From the NCBI GenBank assembly GCA_030628805.1, contig DAOVQG010000076.1, positions 1-15,827 on the forward strand: a stretch of 15,827 bases of DNA, read 5' to 3'. The stretch's first letter is position 1; each line of letters opens with the position of its first letter. The DNA comes from JAGMDK01 sp023128695 (GTDB lineage Bacteria; Planctomycetota; Phycisphaerae; UBA1845; Fen-1342). The notes beneath the pieces are model-generated. The model did not search any database and had not been told where the DNA came from. It was given only the letters and a program-made list of their open reading frames with translations. Positions 1 to 7,223 of this stretch are shown one piece after another. A program made the translations under genes and the position numbers.

Positions 1-454
1 AGACGGCCGTACGGCCTGACCAGCATCCCCCCGGCTTCCCGTCGCCTCACCCCACGGACCACCGTCGCAGCCGACCGAATCAGCCGGCGCGGAAGTGCCG
101 TTTTTCAGGGACGACCAGGTAGCGTCCGGGCTCCGTCCCGGGCGTCTCCAGGTAGTGCGAAGAGACGACCGAGACAGAGCTCGGCCGCTACATTAAAAGT
201 GAAAACGCACATCCGCGAGGTGTTTGCCCAACAGGCACTAGGAACGGGAGGGGGTCCCCTCCGACGCTCTTTGCGGGGGATATAGGTCTGTCCGCTGCTG
301 GGGCCGTGCCGGCCCCAAACGTCCGAAACCGGCGGATATGCCGGCTTGTATTGACAATCGGCCGATCTTACCGATTGCACCCGACAACCTCGATATGGTA
401 TGGTGAAGGTTTAGAGCTTTCTGTTAAAGATGTTAGGCGGAGAGGAGAATCCTA
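1..454. other. Non-coding region upstream of the C25 peptidase gene
   Basis: I see no convincing gene here. A 12-bp perfect palindrome, GGCCGTACGGCC, lies at 5-16. Two short hairpins follow each other at 300-316 (GGGGCC, loop gtgcc, GGCCCC) and 329-344 (CCGGC, loop ggatat, GCCGG). Neither is followed by a T-run, so they are not typical intrinsic terminators. A perfect TTGACA hexamer occurs at 351-356, but no good -10 box lies 16-18 bases beyond it. A 91-codon minus-strand reading frame at 105-380 has an Arg/Pro-rich composition with no recognisable domain and is probably chance. Confidence 0.6.
375..404 (+). promoter_or_regulatory. Possible promoter of the C25 peptidase gene
   Basis: TTGCAC (375-380) and TATGGT (399-404) are separated by 18 bases and would give a leader of about 44 nt. 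The -10 match is only moderate, and an overlapping TATGGT at 394-399 makes the register uncertain. Confidence 0.25.
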
Positions 455-2902
455 ATGCAGGCACCTAGGATGTGTTTACTGGTATGCACTCGGGCACTGG
501 TCGCGGCGACTTTGCTCGCGACGATGGTATCGGGCGCCGTCGCCGGGACTGGAAACTATTTGATCGTCACGGCCGAGGAGTACGACGGCTCGGCCCCGTT
601 GACCCAATTTGCCAACGCCAAGGCGGCGATGGGCTTCAACGTGACGACCTACGTGGCAACCAGCGGCACCAGCCGGAGTGACATCAAGACCTATATCGAG
701 AACTGGTACAGCCCGGAGGTGAACAACTACGTCCTGATCGTCGGCGACACCAACGGGACCGGCAGCGCGACCTCGAACACGATTCCGCACTGGATCGGCG
801 GGGGCAGCCGGCAGGCCACCACCGATTTGCCGTATGCCTGCATGGATGGGCCGAGCGACTGGTATCCGGAGATTTTCATCGGGCGCTTCCCGATCACTTC
901 GGTGAGCATGTTGCAGGGTGTCGTGGACAAGACCCTGCTGGTCGAGTCCGGCAACTTCAGCGACCCCGACTACGTCAAGCGGGCGGCCTTCCTGGCAACC
1001 GACGATTCGACCGCCCAGGCCGAGCAGACCCACGACTGGGTCATCGACAATTACATGACACCGGCTGAGTTCACCTGCACCAAGATTTACGCCGGCCAAG
1101 GCGGAGGCACCTCCGATGTGACCGCCGCCGTCAACAACGGCTGCCTTTTCACCGTTTACTTTGGGCACAGCAGTTCCAGCGGCTGGTGGGCGCCGAGCTT
1201 CGGTAGCGGCGACATCAGCGCACTGAGCAACGACGGACTGTACGGCCTCGCACTGGGCTGGTCGTGCAACACGTCTGATTTCAGCGGTTCGTGCTTGGGC
1301 GAAACGTGGGTCCGCGAAGCAAACAAAGGCGCGGCGGCGTACTTGTCCGCCTCGGACTACATCTGGTGGGGCAGCGTCGAGTCGTGGGAATCGTCCCGCC
1401 GCATGGAGAAGTACTTCTTCGAGTCCTTCTTCGTCGATGACATCTGGGAAGTTCGCCCCGCTTGGCATGAAGCCCTGTGGCGTATCCTGGCCGACCCCGA
1501 TTTCGGCCCCACACACGACCACACCCGCAATATCTTCGAGGAGTTCGTCTTGCTCGGCGACCCGGCCTTGCTGCTGCCCCAGGGCGAAGGCTTCACGCTT
1601 AGCCCGAGCCCAGCCGTGCATAACCTCTGCTGCCCGCCGGACAACCAGGCCGTCTATACCATCCAGGTCGGAAAGATGGGCGACTTCACCGAGGTGGTCA
1701 CGCTCAGCGCCAGCGGCGAACCGACCGGCGCCACCGTCGATTTCGACGTCAATACCGAAGTGCCGCCCTTCACTTCCGTGATGACCATCGGCAACCTCAG
1801 CGGCGCCGCGGCTGATGCGTACAACATCGTGATCGAGGGCACGTCCACATCCATGCAACGCTCGACCAGCGTGGCCTTGAACATCTCGAACGGCGTGCCC
1901 GCCGTGGTGACGCTGCTCGACCCGCCGAACGGCGAGACCGGCGTCGAGCTCCAGCCCGAACTGACCTGGGCCGAGTCCCCGAGCGCCCTCGAGTACTACG
2001 TGGAACTGGCCTCGGACGCCAACTTCGCGGACATCCTCTACAGCAACACGGTCACCGGCACGAGCGATACGGTTGACACGACCCTCGGCATGTTGACGCT
2101 CTACTTCTGGCATGTCCGGGCCACCAACGATTGTGGCACCAGCGATTTCTCGGAAACGTTCAGCTTCACGACGGTGAACATGCTCAGCCCCGCCTACTAT
2201 GACATGCTCAACGGCGAGGGCGGCACGTACAACTATTACGATGACACGTACGACGGCGACGGCAATAACAATGAACCCCTGGCCCCGCTCAGCAACGGGC
2301 TCGGCGACCTGACCGACGGCGTCTTCGCCACCGGCCACTGGAACCAGACGGCCGGCCCCTATGTCGGCTGGAACACCGTCGACCCGACCATCACCTTCCA
2401 CTTTGCCGAGCCCGTCAACGTCGACGTGGTCACGCTTTATCTCGATGACGCGGGCGGCGGCGGCGGCGTCGATGTCCCGGTGGACGTTACCATCAGCATG
2501 AGCGGCGATACGCTCGTCTTCCCAGGCTACGACCCGCCCGGTGACGGTCCCTTCGCCTTCCCCTGCACCAATCTCAACATGTCCGGCGACACCATTGAAG
2601 TGACCCTCGCCGACTACACCTCCAGCCGCTACAGCTTCATGATGCTCAGCGAGGTCGAGTTCTACGGCGGGCCCAACCCGCCGGTTTGTGGCGGCGACAG
2701 CAACTGCGACGGCGCGATTAATTGGCGCGACATCGACTTTTTCGTGGCGGCGATGAATGACAACCAGGCGGCTTGGGAAGCGATGTTCCTGCCCGGGACG
2801 CCGAGCTGCCAGTTCGCGAACAACGACGTGAGCGAGGACGGCACAGTCAATTGGCGTGACATCGATCCGTTCGTCGCGTTGATGAATACGACCTGCCCGT
2901 AA
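455..2902 (+). CDS. Secreted C25-family (gingipain-like) cysteine peptidase with C-terminal dockerin-like module
   Basis: This is an 815-residue predicted extracellular peptidase. A signal peptide spans residues 1-30, with a likely cut after the AVA at 28-30. The peptidase domain covers roughly residues 33-390 and opens with a NYLIVTAEEY strand. It carries a catalytic pair, His238 (in FGHSSS) and Cys271 (in GWSCNTS). The 33-residue spacing equals His211/Cys244 of gingipain RgpB, which is established for the family. The domain closes with the typical LLGDPAL motif near residue 368. A beta-sandwich domain (about 390-485), an FnIII/Ig-like domain (about 485-575) and a jelly-roll, possibly carbohydrate-binding, domain (about 578-740) follow. 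Residues 747-815 hold two 12-residue calcium loops of dockerin type, DSNCDGAINWRD and DVSEDGTVNWRD. AGGAG at 443-447, seven bases before the ATG, supports this start. Substrate preference cannot be read from the sequence. The nearly identical C-terminal module in the next gene suggests a common localisation route. Confidence 0.85.
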   Translation: MQAPRMCLLVCTRALVAATLLATMVSGAVAGTGNYLIVTAEEYDGSAPLTQFANAKAAMGFNVTTYVATSGTSRSDIKTYIENWYSPEVNNYVLIVGDTNGTGSATSNTIPHWIGGGSRQATTDLPYACMDGPSDWYPEIFIGRFPITSVSMLQGVVDKTLLVESGNFSDPDYVKRAAFLATDDSTAQAEQTHDWVIDNYMTPAEFTCTKIYAGQGGGTSDVTAAVNNGCLFTVYFGHSSSSGWWAPSFGSGDISALSNDGLYGLALGWSCNTSDFSGSCLGETWVREANKGAAAYLSASDYIWWGSVESWESSRRMEKYFFESFFVDDIWEVRPAWHEALWRILADPDFGPTHDHTRNIFEEFVLLGDPALLLPQGEGFTLSPSPAVHNLCCPPDNQAVYTIQVGKMGDFTEVVTLSASGEPTGATVDFDVNTEVPPFTSVMTIGNLSGAAADAYNIVIEGTSTSMQRSTSVALNISNGVPAVVTLLDPPNGETGVELQPELTWAESPSALEYYVELASDANFADILYSNTVTGTSDTVDTTLGMLTLYFWHVRATNDCGTSDFSETFSFTTVNMLSPAYYDMLNGEGGTYNYYDDTYDGDGNNNEPLAPLSNGLGDLTDGVFATGHWNQTAGPYVGWNTVDPTITFHFAEPVNVDVVTLYLDDAGGGGGVDVPVDVTISMSGDTLVFPGYDPPGDGPFAFPCTNLNMSGDTIEVTLADYTSSRYSFMMLSEVEFYGGPNPPVCGGDSNCDGAINWRDIDFFVAAMNDNQAAWEAMFLPGTPSCQFANNDVSEDGTVNWRDIDPFVALMNTTCP
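2693..2899 (+). repeat. Shared 69-codon C-terminal module, copy 1
   Basis: This encodes the last 69 residues of the C25 peptidase. Two EF-hand/dockerin-type loops flank a WEAMFLPGTP linker, and the module ends in NTTCP. It matches 58 of 69 residues of the module at 6757-6963, with no gap. Both loops keep the usual D-x-N/S-x-D-G-x-I/V-N-x-x-D ligand pattern. Confidence 0.85.
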
Positions 2903-2914
2903 TCAGTGAGGGTG

Positions 2915-2958
2915 CCCCATCCTTTCTGGTGCCACGCCGTGGCTCAGAAAGGGTGGGG
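2915..2958 (+). terminator. Long hairpin 12 bases after the C25 peptidase stop
   Basis: CCCCATCCTTTCTG (2915-2928) pairs with CAGAAAGGGTGGGG (2945-2958) over 14 positions, one of them a T-G wobble. An inner stem, GCCAC (2931-2935) with GTGGC (2939-2943), caps it. There is no T-run after the stem on either strand, so it is not a textbook intrinsic terminator. It could stabilise the 3' end, or be a dispersed REP-like palindrome. Confidence 0.5.
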
Positions 2959-2988
2959 TATCTACACATTTGTGATTCCCCCGCTTTT

Positions 2989-3002
2989 TCAACGGACTGC
3001 TA
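2989..3002 (+). repeat. 14-base dispersed repeat TCAACGGACTGCTA, copy 1
   Basis: This is identical to 10292-10305, where it continues into TATAAT and forms part of the cmk promoter. Both copies follow a C/T-rich run. Here it continues as gcc and has no -10 role. Confidence 0.7.
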
Positions 3003-3047
3003 GCCATCCTCAGGGGAGAGGGAAGAGAGACGATCCAGAACGGGGAA

Positions 3048-3076
3048 TTGCATACTCCCGATAATTGTGCTATACT
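3048..3076 (+). promoter_or_regulatory. Extended -10 promoter of the tandem-repeat secreted protein gene
   Basis: TTGCAT (3048-3053), exactly 17 bases, then TATACT (3071-3076), preceded by TGC, which gives an extended -10. The predicted start is near 3083, giving a leader of about 245 nt before the ATG at 3328. Confidence 0.55.
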
Positions 3077-3196
3077 ACTATTAGTGGGGAGAGCGATCCC
3101 TCTCTCCATTTTGTCGCTGTTCTTTTGTTAGGCTGGTGCGTAAGCGCAGCGCAGTATCCGGCCTCTCGTTACGAAACAACGCAAGAAGCCTGTTGT

Positions 3197-3237
3197 GCAA
3201 TGTGGGAGTACCCTGCGATGGGGTGCTTCTCAATTGC
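3197..3237 (+). promoter_or_regulatory. Stable stem-loop in the long 5' leader
   Basis: GGAGTACCC (3205-3213) pairs along all nine positions with GGGTGCTTC (3221-3229), including two G-U pairs, and closes a 7-base loop, TGCGATG. An outer stem, GCAAT (3197-3201) with ATTGC (3233-3237), is separated by an internal loop. A further hairpin, GCAGCC (3255-3260) with GGCTGC (3266-3271), follows before the ribosome site. I do not recognise a known riboswitch class. Confidence 0.4.
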
Positions 3238-3314
3238 TTGATCGATGATGCCAGGCAGCCAATCGGGCTGCTGGGAATGGCAAACCGTGTCCAGTGGAAT
3301 GCAGGTGGCAGTTT

Positions 3315-3327
3315 AAGGAGGTCAACG
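3315..3327 (+). promoter_or_regulatory. Ribosome binding site fixing the start at 3328
   Basis: AAGGAGGT (3315-3322) is a near-perfect anti-16S match five bases before the ATG at 3328. The upstream in-frame GTG at 3136 has no comparable site, and its 64-codon extension has no signal-peptide character. Confidence 0.85.
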
Positions 3328-6300
3328 ATGTGTACTACACGGTCTATCGGCTTTTCTATCATGCCCATCTTAGGATGTCTGCTGATAGGCACGGCCACGC
3401 TCAATGCCGCGGACGGGGCGGATTCCAAAGCCGGCCTGCAAGGCGTCGCGACCGTGAACAAGACCGACACGGGCTTGGAAAAATCGGCCGTGATGCGTGC
3501 TGTTTCTCCCGCGGACATGGGGCGGAGAGGTTTGAACGCCCAAGCCTGCGTGCCCACTGTGATGGCGACGGTCGGTCAAGCCGGGATCGATAGCGCCACC
3601 CGACCCAAGACCCCCGCGGAGGACACGCTGTCCGGCAAGCTGCGGTGTGCCGAGTCCGCGATCGACATCGAAATCATGACGGACAACTACCCCGGTGAGA
3701 CCACCTGGACAGTGCTCGAGTATCCGTCCCTGACCGTCGTGTGCTCCGGCGGCCCGTACGCGAACGCCAACACGCTCTACACCCGACAGTGCTGCGTGGA
3801 TGACGCCGGTTGCTATCACTTCGTGATCTATGATTCGTACGGCGACGGCATCTGCTGCGACTACGGCCATGGTTACTACCATCTGTACTACAACACCGTC
3901 CTGGAGTGCTCTGGTGGCGAGTTCGGTTCCGCGGAGTGGTGCCCGTGCATTGGTGAATGCCCGCCGGATTGCGCCGTACCCAAGGCCTGCTGCGTCGGCA
4001 ACGAGTGCTATGACGTTGACGACCAGGCCGAGTGCGATGCGATGGGGGGTGACTATTACCCCGATAACATGTGCAGCAGCTTCGTCTGCCCGCAGACCTG
4101 CCCGCCGGATACGATCTGGGGCCAGATCACGGACGATTGCACCGGCTCGTGGTCGGCGGCGACGAGCGGGATGGTTGCCGGCGGCCCGCCGGCTGGTATC
4201 TGGTACCGCGTCTACGAGGACTTCCCCCAGTTGGCGTGCGAGATTGACGACATCCACTGGTGGGGTCTGTTGCTCCACGACGCCGGCTGGAATGAGTGTG
4301 CCAATCCCGCGGCGGTGCAGTTCTTGATCCAGTTCTGGGCGGATAACGCCGGGATGCCGGACTACAACGGCACGCCGGTCTGCTCGTATGGTCCTCTCTT
4401 CCCGAACTACACTGCGCTCGGCGGGGCCTGCGCGGGCTTCCAGTTGTACTACTTCTCGGTCGATCCGCTTAGCCCCCCGTGCTACATGCTCAGCGGCGGT
4501 TGGGTGTCGATCGAGTCGGTGGACAACTATCCCGACCCGGATTGCGTCTTCCTCTGGATGAGCGCCGGCCCCGGCACGTCGTACCAGTGGGAAGTTGGCG
4601 GTGTTCCGCCGGAGAACACCAACTACGACCGCGGCGTGTGCCTGACCGGCCCGTGCGGCGCTGAAACTGGTGCGTGCTGCTATCCGGACGGTTCCTGTGT
4701 GCCTGACATGACGCCGGGCGATTGCTCTATGTCGGGTGGTGTGTACTGGGGTACCGGGACGGTCTGCGACCCGAACCCGTGCCCGCATTCTTACGAACCG
4801 GAGTGCCCGCCTGACACGATCTGGGGGCAGCCTTCGATGAACTGCAATGATGCTTGGTCGGCTGCTACCAGCGCCGTCTTTCCGGGCGAATACTTCGAAT
4901 TCAAGGTATACGAGTACTTCGCCGGCCTGCCCAGCGAGATTGCCGACATCCACTGGTGGGGCCTAGTGCTCTGGGAAAGCTACGACTGGTTCGTCTGCTC
5001 CGACCCGCTCGGCATGACCTACGAAATCAAGTTCTACCTGGATAACGGCGGCATGCCCGGCACGGAAATATGCTCCTATACGGTCATGCCAACTCCCACG
5101 GAGGTCGATGTGTGCAACGGCTTCTGCCCACTCCACAAGTTTAACATCGAGCTCCCCATACCCTGCTTCGGGCTGAGCGAGGGCTGGGTTTCGATCCAGA
5201 GTATGGAGGACTTCAACAACGGGTGTCTCTTCCTGTGGTTGTGCAGCCCCTACGGTGATGGTGGTTCGCTCCAGGAAAACGTGGTCGTGGGCTACATCCA
5301 CAACACTTGTTGCGACCGGGCCATATGCCTGACCGGTCCGGGCGCTCAAGCCAGCGGACCCTGCTGTTTAGCGGACGGCAGTTGCTTAAATGGGATCACG
5401 CCGGCCGACTGTAGCGGCAGCGGCGGCTTGTTCATGGGCAGCGGCATACTCTGCTCCGAGGTCGACTGCCCGGCTCCGTATATCCCTGTGTGCCCTGCTA
5501 ACGAAACCCTCCTCGGCCAACCGGCTATCGCATGCTTGGAGGATTGGACAACTGCTGCCAGCTACCAGGATTCCGAGGGTGAGGGGCCGGTTGCATATGA
5601 ACAACTGTCCGTCGTGACCGGCGACATCTGCCACCTCCAGTGGTGGGGCTTGAGCTATGCGGAGGTCGCCATCCCCATCCATCCGAAGCACATCTTCGGT
5701 AGCTGGCCCCCCGGCTACGGCGGGTCCTGTGACCCGCTTGGAATAACCTTCGAGGTCAAGTTCTACCCCGATGACGGCACCGGCTTGCCCGATCCCATGA
5801 ACCCGGCGTGCACTTACACGCTGGTGCCGACGATGATACCAGTCGACGACGGCTGCGGCTGCTCCACCCTTTGGCTTTTCGAGTCCGAACTCAGTCCCTG
5901 CTGCACGCTCACCGACGGCTGGTTCTCGATCCGAAGTCTGGATAACGATATCCCATACCACGGCTGCATGTTCCAGTGGTTTAGCAGTGTCTTCGGAGAC
6001 GGTCGCTCGCTGCAAAGCTACGGTCACTGGCCCCCGGAGGAAAACGACTTCGACCTGAGCTTCTGCCTGCCTGGCGTTCCTGCCGTCGGCGCCTGCTGCC
6101 TGGCGGACACCACCTGCATAGATAACCAGCCGCAGTACGATTGCGAGGTCGGTCTTGGTGGTCTGTACATGGGGAACGAGACGGCCTGTGCCCAGGTCGA
6201 GCCGTGCCCGCAGCGCGAGTGCCCGGACGATTCGTTCTATTCACAGCCGGCCTTGCCCTGCGATTTCAAATGGACGGCGATCACCAGTGACGCCGATCTC

Positions 6301-6966
6301 GGTTGCCTGGTGTATGACAACTTCTTCGGCGAAGAAGATGAGGTCTGCAACAACCTCCACTGGTGGGGCCTGAGTCTCCAATGGAACAATGGCTGGTCTC
6401 TCTGCGACCCTCCCGAGACGGTGTTTGAGATTGGGTTCTACCCAGATTTGATGGGCGCGCCAGACGTTCTCAACCCGGTTTGCACATACGGCATTACGCC
6501 GACCGTCGTCCAGGTCGATGATTGCAGTGGCTCTCCGCTGTGGTACTTCGAGGCTGTTCTTTATCCGTGCTGCACGGTACACCATCCGATTGGCTGGCTT
6601 TCGATCCAAAGCACCGGCAGCCCGCATGAGTGCGCGTTCCTGTGGTTCGAGGGTATGCCGGGTGACAATCTATCGCTTGAGGATGCGGGCACACCGCTGC
6701 CGTCGCTCAACGACTTCGACCTCTCGTTCTGCCTGACGCGACGCGAGGTCTGCCCTGGAGATTCCAACTGCGACTGGCTAATCTACTGGCGCGACATAGA
6801 CTATTTCGTCGCGGCCCAGAACGACAACGTCGCAGCCTGGGAAGCGATGTTCCTGCCCGGCACGCCGACCTGTTCGTTTGAGAACAACGACGTGAACGGC
6901 GATGGGACCGTTAACTGGCGTGATATCGACCCGTTCGTCGCGCTCATGAACACGACCTGCCCGTAG
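3328..6966 (+). CDS. Secreted Cys-rich protein with four tandem 'HWWGL' repeats and a dockerin-like C-terminus
   Basis: This 1212-residue predicted extracellular protein has no function I can name. The start is set by AAGGAGGT five bases upstream of the ATG. The first ~28 residues are a Sec signal peptide (hydrophobic core ILGCLLIGTATL, likely cut after LNA). Residues about 113-208 form a Cys-rich domain with TDNYPGETTW and YDSYGDGICC, a pattern found in various secreted bacterial and eukaryotic proteins. Four tandem repeats begin at residues 220, 449, 678 and 922. Each starts with a small Cys module (ACC..DGSC..) followed by a domain with a WWGL core, preceded by DIH in repeats 1 and 2. The core starts at H310, H542, Q771 and H1011. 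Later conserved points are a G(W)xSIxS segment, an FLW/FQW motif, and C(L)TGP or FCL near the end. Residues 1144-1212 repeat the C-terminal module of the upstream peptidase. The first calcium loop there is degenerate (Trp for Gly at position 6, Tyr for Asn at position 9). A structural or surface adhesin role is an inference. Confidence 0.8.
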   Translation: MCTTRSIGFSIMPILGCLLIGTATLNAADGADSKAGLQGVATVNKTDTGLEKSAVMRAVSPADMGRRGLNAQACVPTVMATVGQAGIDSATRPKTPAEDTLSGKLRCAESAIDIEIMTDNYPGETTWTVLEYPSLTVVCSGGPYANANTLYTRQCCVDDAGCYHFVIYDSYGDGICCDYGHGYYHLYYNTVLECSGGEFGSAEWCPCIGECPPDCAVPKACCVGNECYDVDDQAECDAMGGDYYPDNMCSSFVCPQTCPPDTIWGQITDDCTGSWSAATSGMVAGGPPAGIWYRVYEDFPQLACEIDDIHWWGLLLHDAGWNECANPAAVQFLIQFWADNAGMPDYNGTPVCSYGPLFPNYTALGGACAGFQLYYFSVDPLSPPCYMLSGGWVSIESVDNYPDPDCVFLWMSAGPGTSYQWEVGGVPPENTNYDRGVCLTGPCGAETGACCYPDGSCVPDMTPGDCSMSGGVYWGTGTVCDPNPCPHSYEPECPPDTIWGQPSMNCNDAWSAATSAVFPGEYFEFKVYEYFAGLPSEIADIHWWGLVLWESYDWFVCSDPLGMTYEIKFYLDNGGMPGTEICSYTVMPTPTEVDVCNGFCPLHKFNIELPIPCFGLSEGWVSIQSMEDFNNGCLFLWLCSPYGDGGSLQENVVVGYIHNTCCDRAICLTGPGAQASGPCCLADGSCLNGITPADCSGSGGLFMGSGILCSEVDCPAPYIPVCPANETLLGQPAIACLEDWTTAASYQDSEGEGPVAYEQLSVVTGDICHLQWWGLSYAEVAIPIHPKHIFGSWPPGYGGSCDPLGITFEVKFYPDDGTGLPDPMNPACTYTLVPTMIPVDDGCGCSTLWLFESELSPCCTLTDGWFSIRSLDNDIPYHGCMFQWFSSVFGDGRSLQSYGHWPPEENDFDLSFCLPGVPAVGACCLADTTCIDNQPQYDCEVGLGGLYMGNETACAQVEPCPQRECPDDSFYSQPALPCDFKWTAITSDADLGCLVYDNFFGEEDEVCNNLHWWGLSLQWNNGWSLCDPPETVFEIGFYPDLMGAPDVLNPVCTYGITPTVVQVDDCSGSPLWYFEAVLYPCCTVHHPIGWLSIQSTGSPHECAFLWFEGMPGDNLSLEDAGTPLPSLNDFDLSFCLTRREVCPGDSNCDWLIYWRDIDYFVAAQNDNVAAWEAMFLPGTPTCSFENNDVNGDGTVNWRDIDPFVALMNTTCP
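3985..6747 (+). repeat. Four tandem ~230-codon repeats inside the secreted protein
   Basis: Units start at 3985, 4672, 5359 and 6091. Units 1 and 2 are both exactly 687 bases, unit 3 is 732, and unit 4 about 657. Each begins with [AP]CC and has its WWGL core about 89-93 codons later. The DNA has diverged, so this is old duplication and not a recent or slipping array. Confidence 0.85.
6757..6963 (+). repeat. Shared 69-codon C-terminal module, copy 2
   Basis: Gap-free counterpart of 2693-2899, 58 of 69 residues identical. The last 21 residues are the same in both. The first loop, DSNCDWLIYWRD, has lost two standard dockerin positions; the second, DVNGDGTVNWRD, is intact. Confidence 0.85.
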
Positions 6967-6982
6967 AAACGGGCGCCACACT

Positions 6983-7037
6983 CTTCGTGCCCTTCGTGGC
7001 CTTCGTGGTTGGCAATTGAACCACGAAGGGCACGAAG
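6983..7037. repeat. CTTCGTG-type inverted repeat element
   Basis: CTTCGTGCCCTTCGTGG (6983-6999) is the exact reverse complement of 7021-7037. An inner pair, TTCGTGGTT with AACCACGAA, allows an alternative fold. The left part is an imperfect 9-base triplicate (CTTCGTGCC, CTTCGTGGC, CTTCGTGGT). It starts 16 bases after the stop of the repeat protein and could act as its 3' hairpin. I recognise this as a widespread dispersed repeat type in several phyla, from memory only. Confidence 0.7.
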
Positions 7038-7058
7038 TTGAGAGGACACGGCTCGGCA

Positions 7059-7094
7059 GGAGCCTCGCCCTCCCGCACGGAGCCTCGCCCTCCC
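7059..7094 (+). repeat. Direct repeat GGAGCCTCGCCCTCCC x2
   Basis: Two identical 16-base copies, at 7059-7074 and 7079-7094, have a 20-base period. Similar sequence is familiar as an intergenic repeat in Planctomycetota genomes, which agrees with the proposed origin. Confidence 0.7.
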
Positions 7095-7123
7095 TGACAC
7101 CGGCTGGCCGTCTATTGAGCCGC

Positions 7124-7152
7124 TTTCCCGCCGACGGATTTTGTCGTAAAAT
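7124..7152 (+). promoter_or_regulatory. Possible promoter of the GH10-like operon
   Basis: TTTCCC (7124-7129), 17 bases, TAAAAT (7147-7152). The -10 is good and the -35 weak. It would give a leader of about 65 nt before the GTG at 7224. Confidence 0.3.
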
Positions 7153-7223
7153 ATCTGTCTGGCGCAAGCCGGGCGGCTGGTCGTGAATGTCGTCCGGGCG
7201 GACGCCTGTGGAGGCTGACGAAC

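Larger units (their letters stand above)
2903..3327. other. Intergenic region and leader between the two secreted-protein genes
   Basis: These 425 bases hold, in order, a long hairpin just after the peptidase stop, a 14-base repeat (TCAACGGACTGCTA, also found upstream of cmk), an extended -10 promoter, and a transcribed leader with several stems. An in-frame GTG at 3136 would extend the downstream protein by 64 residues, but I treat the segment as non-coding because a far better start lies at 3328. Confidence 0.7.

Noticed and set aside
105..380. 91-codon minus-strand gene upstream of the peptidase
   Set aside because: No recognisable domain or ribosome site, and it overlaps two hairpins and a candidate promoter.
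476..2401. 641-codon minus-strand open frame opposite the peptidase gene
   Set aside because: It mirrors a well-supported signal-peptide/peptidase gene, has no domain and is rich in Val/Gly/Arg as expected for the antisense frame of GC-rich coding DNA.
3136..3327. N-terminal extension of the repeat protein from the GTG at 3136
   Set aside because: There is no ribosome site or signal peptide there; the ATG at 3328 has AAGGAGGT and a signal peptide.
3083..3327. Known riboswitch (c-di-GMP-I, cobalamin, TPP, glycine)
   Set aside because: An ACGCAAG stretch is faintly like the c-di-GMP-I core, but the paired helices and conserved loops of that and the other classes are missing.
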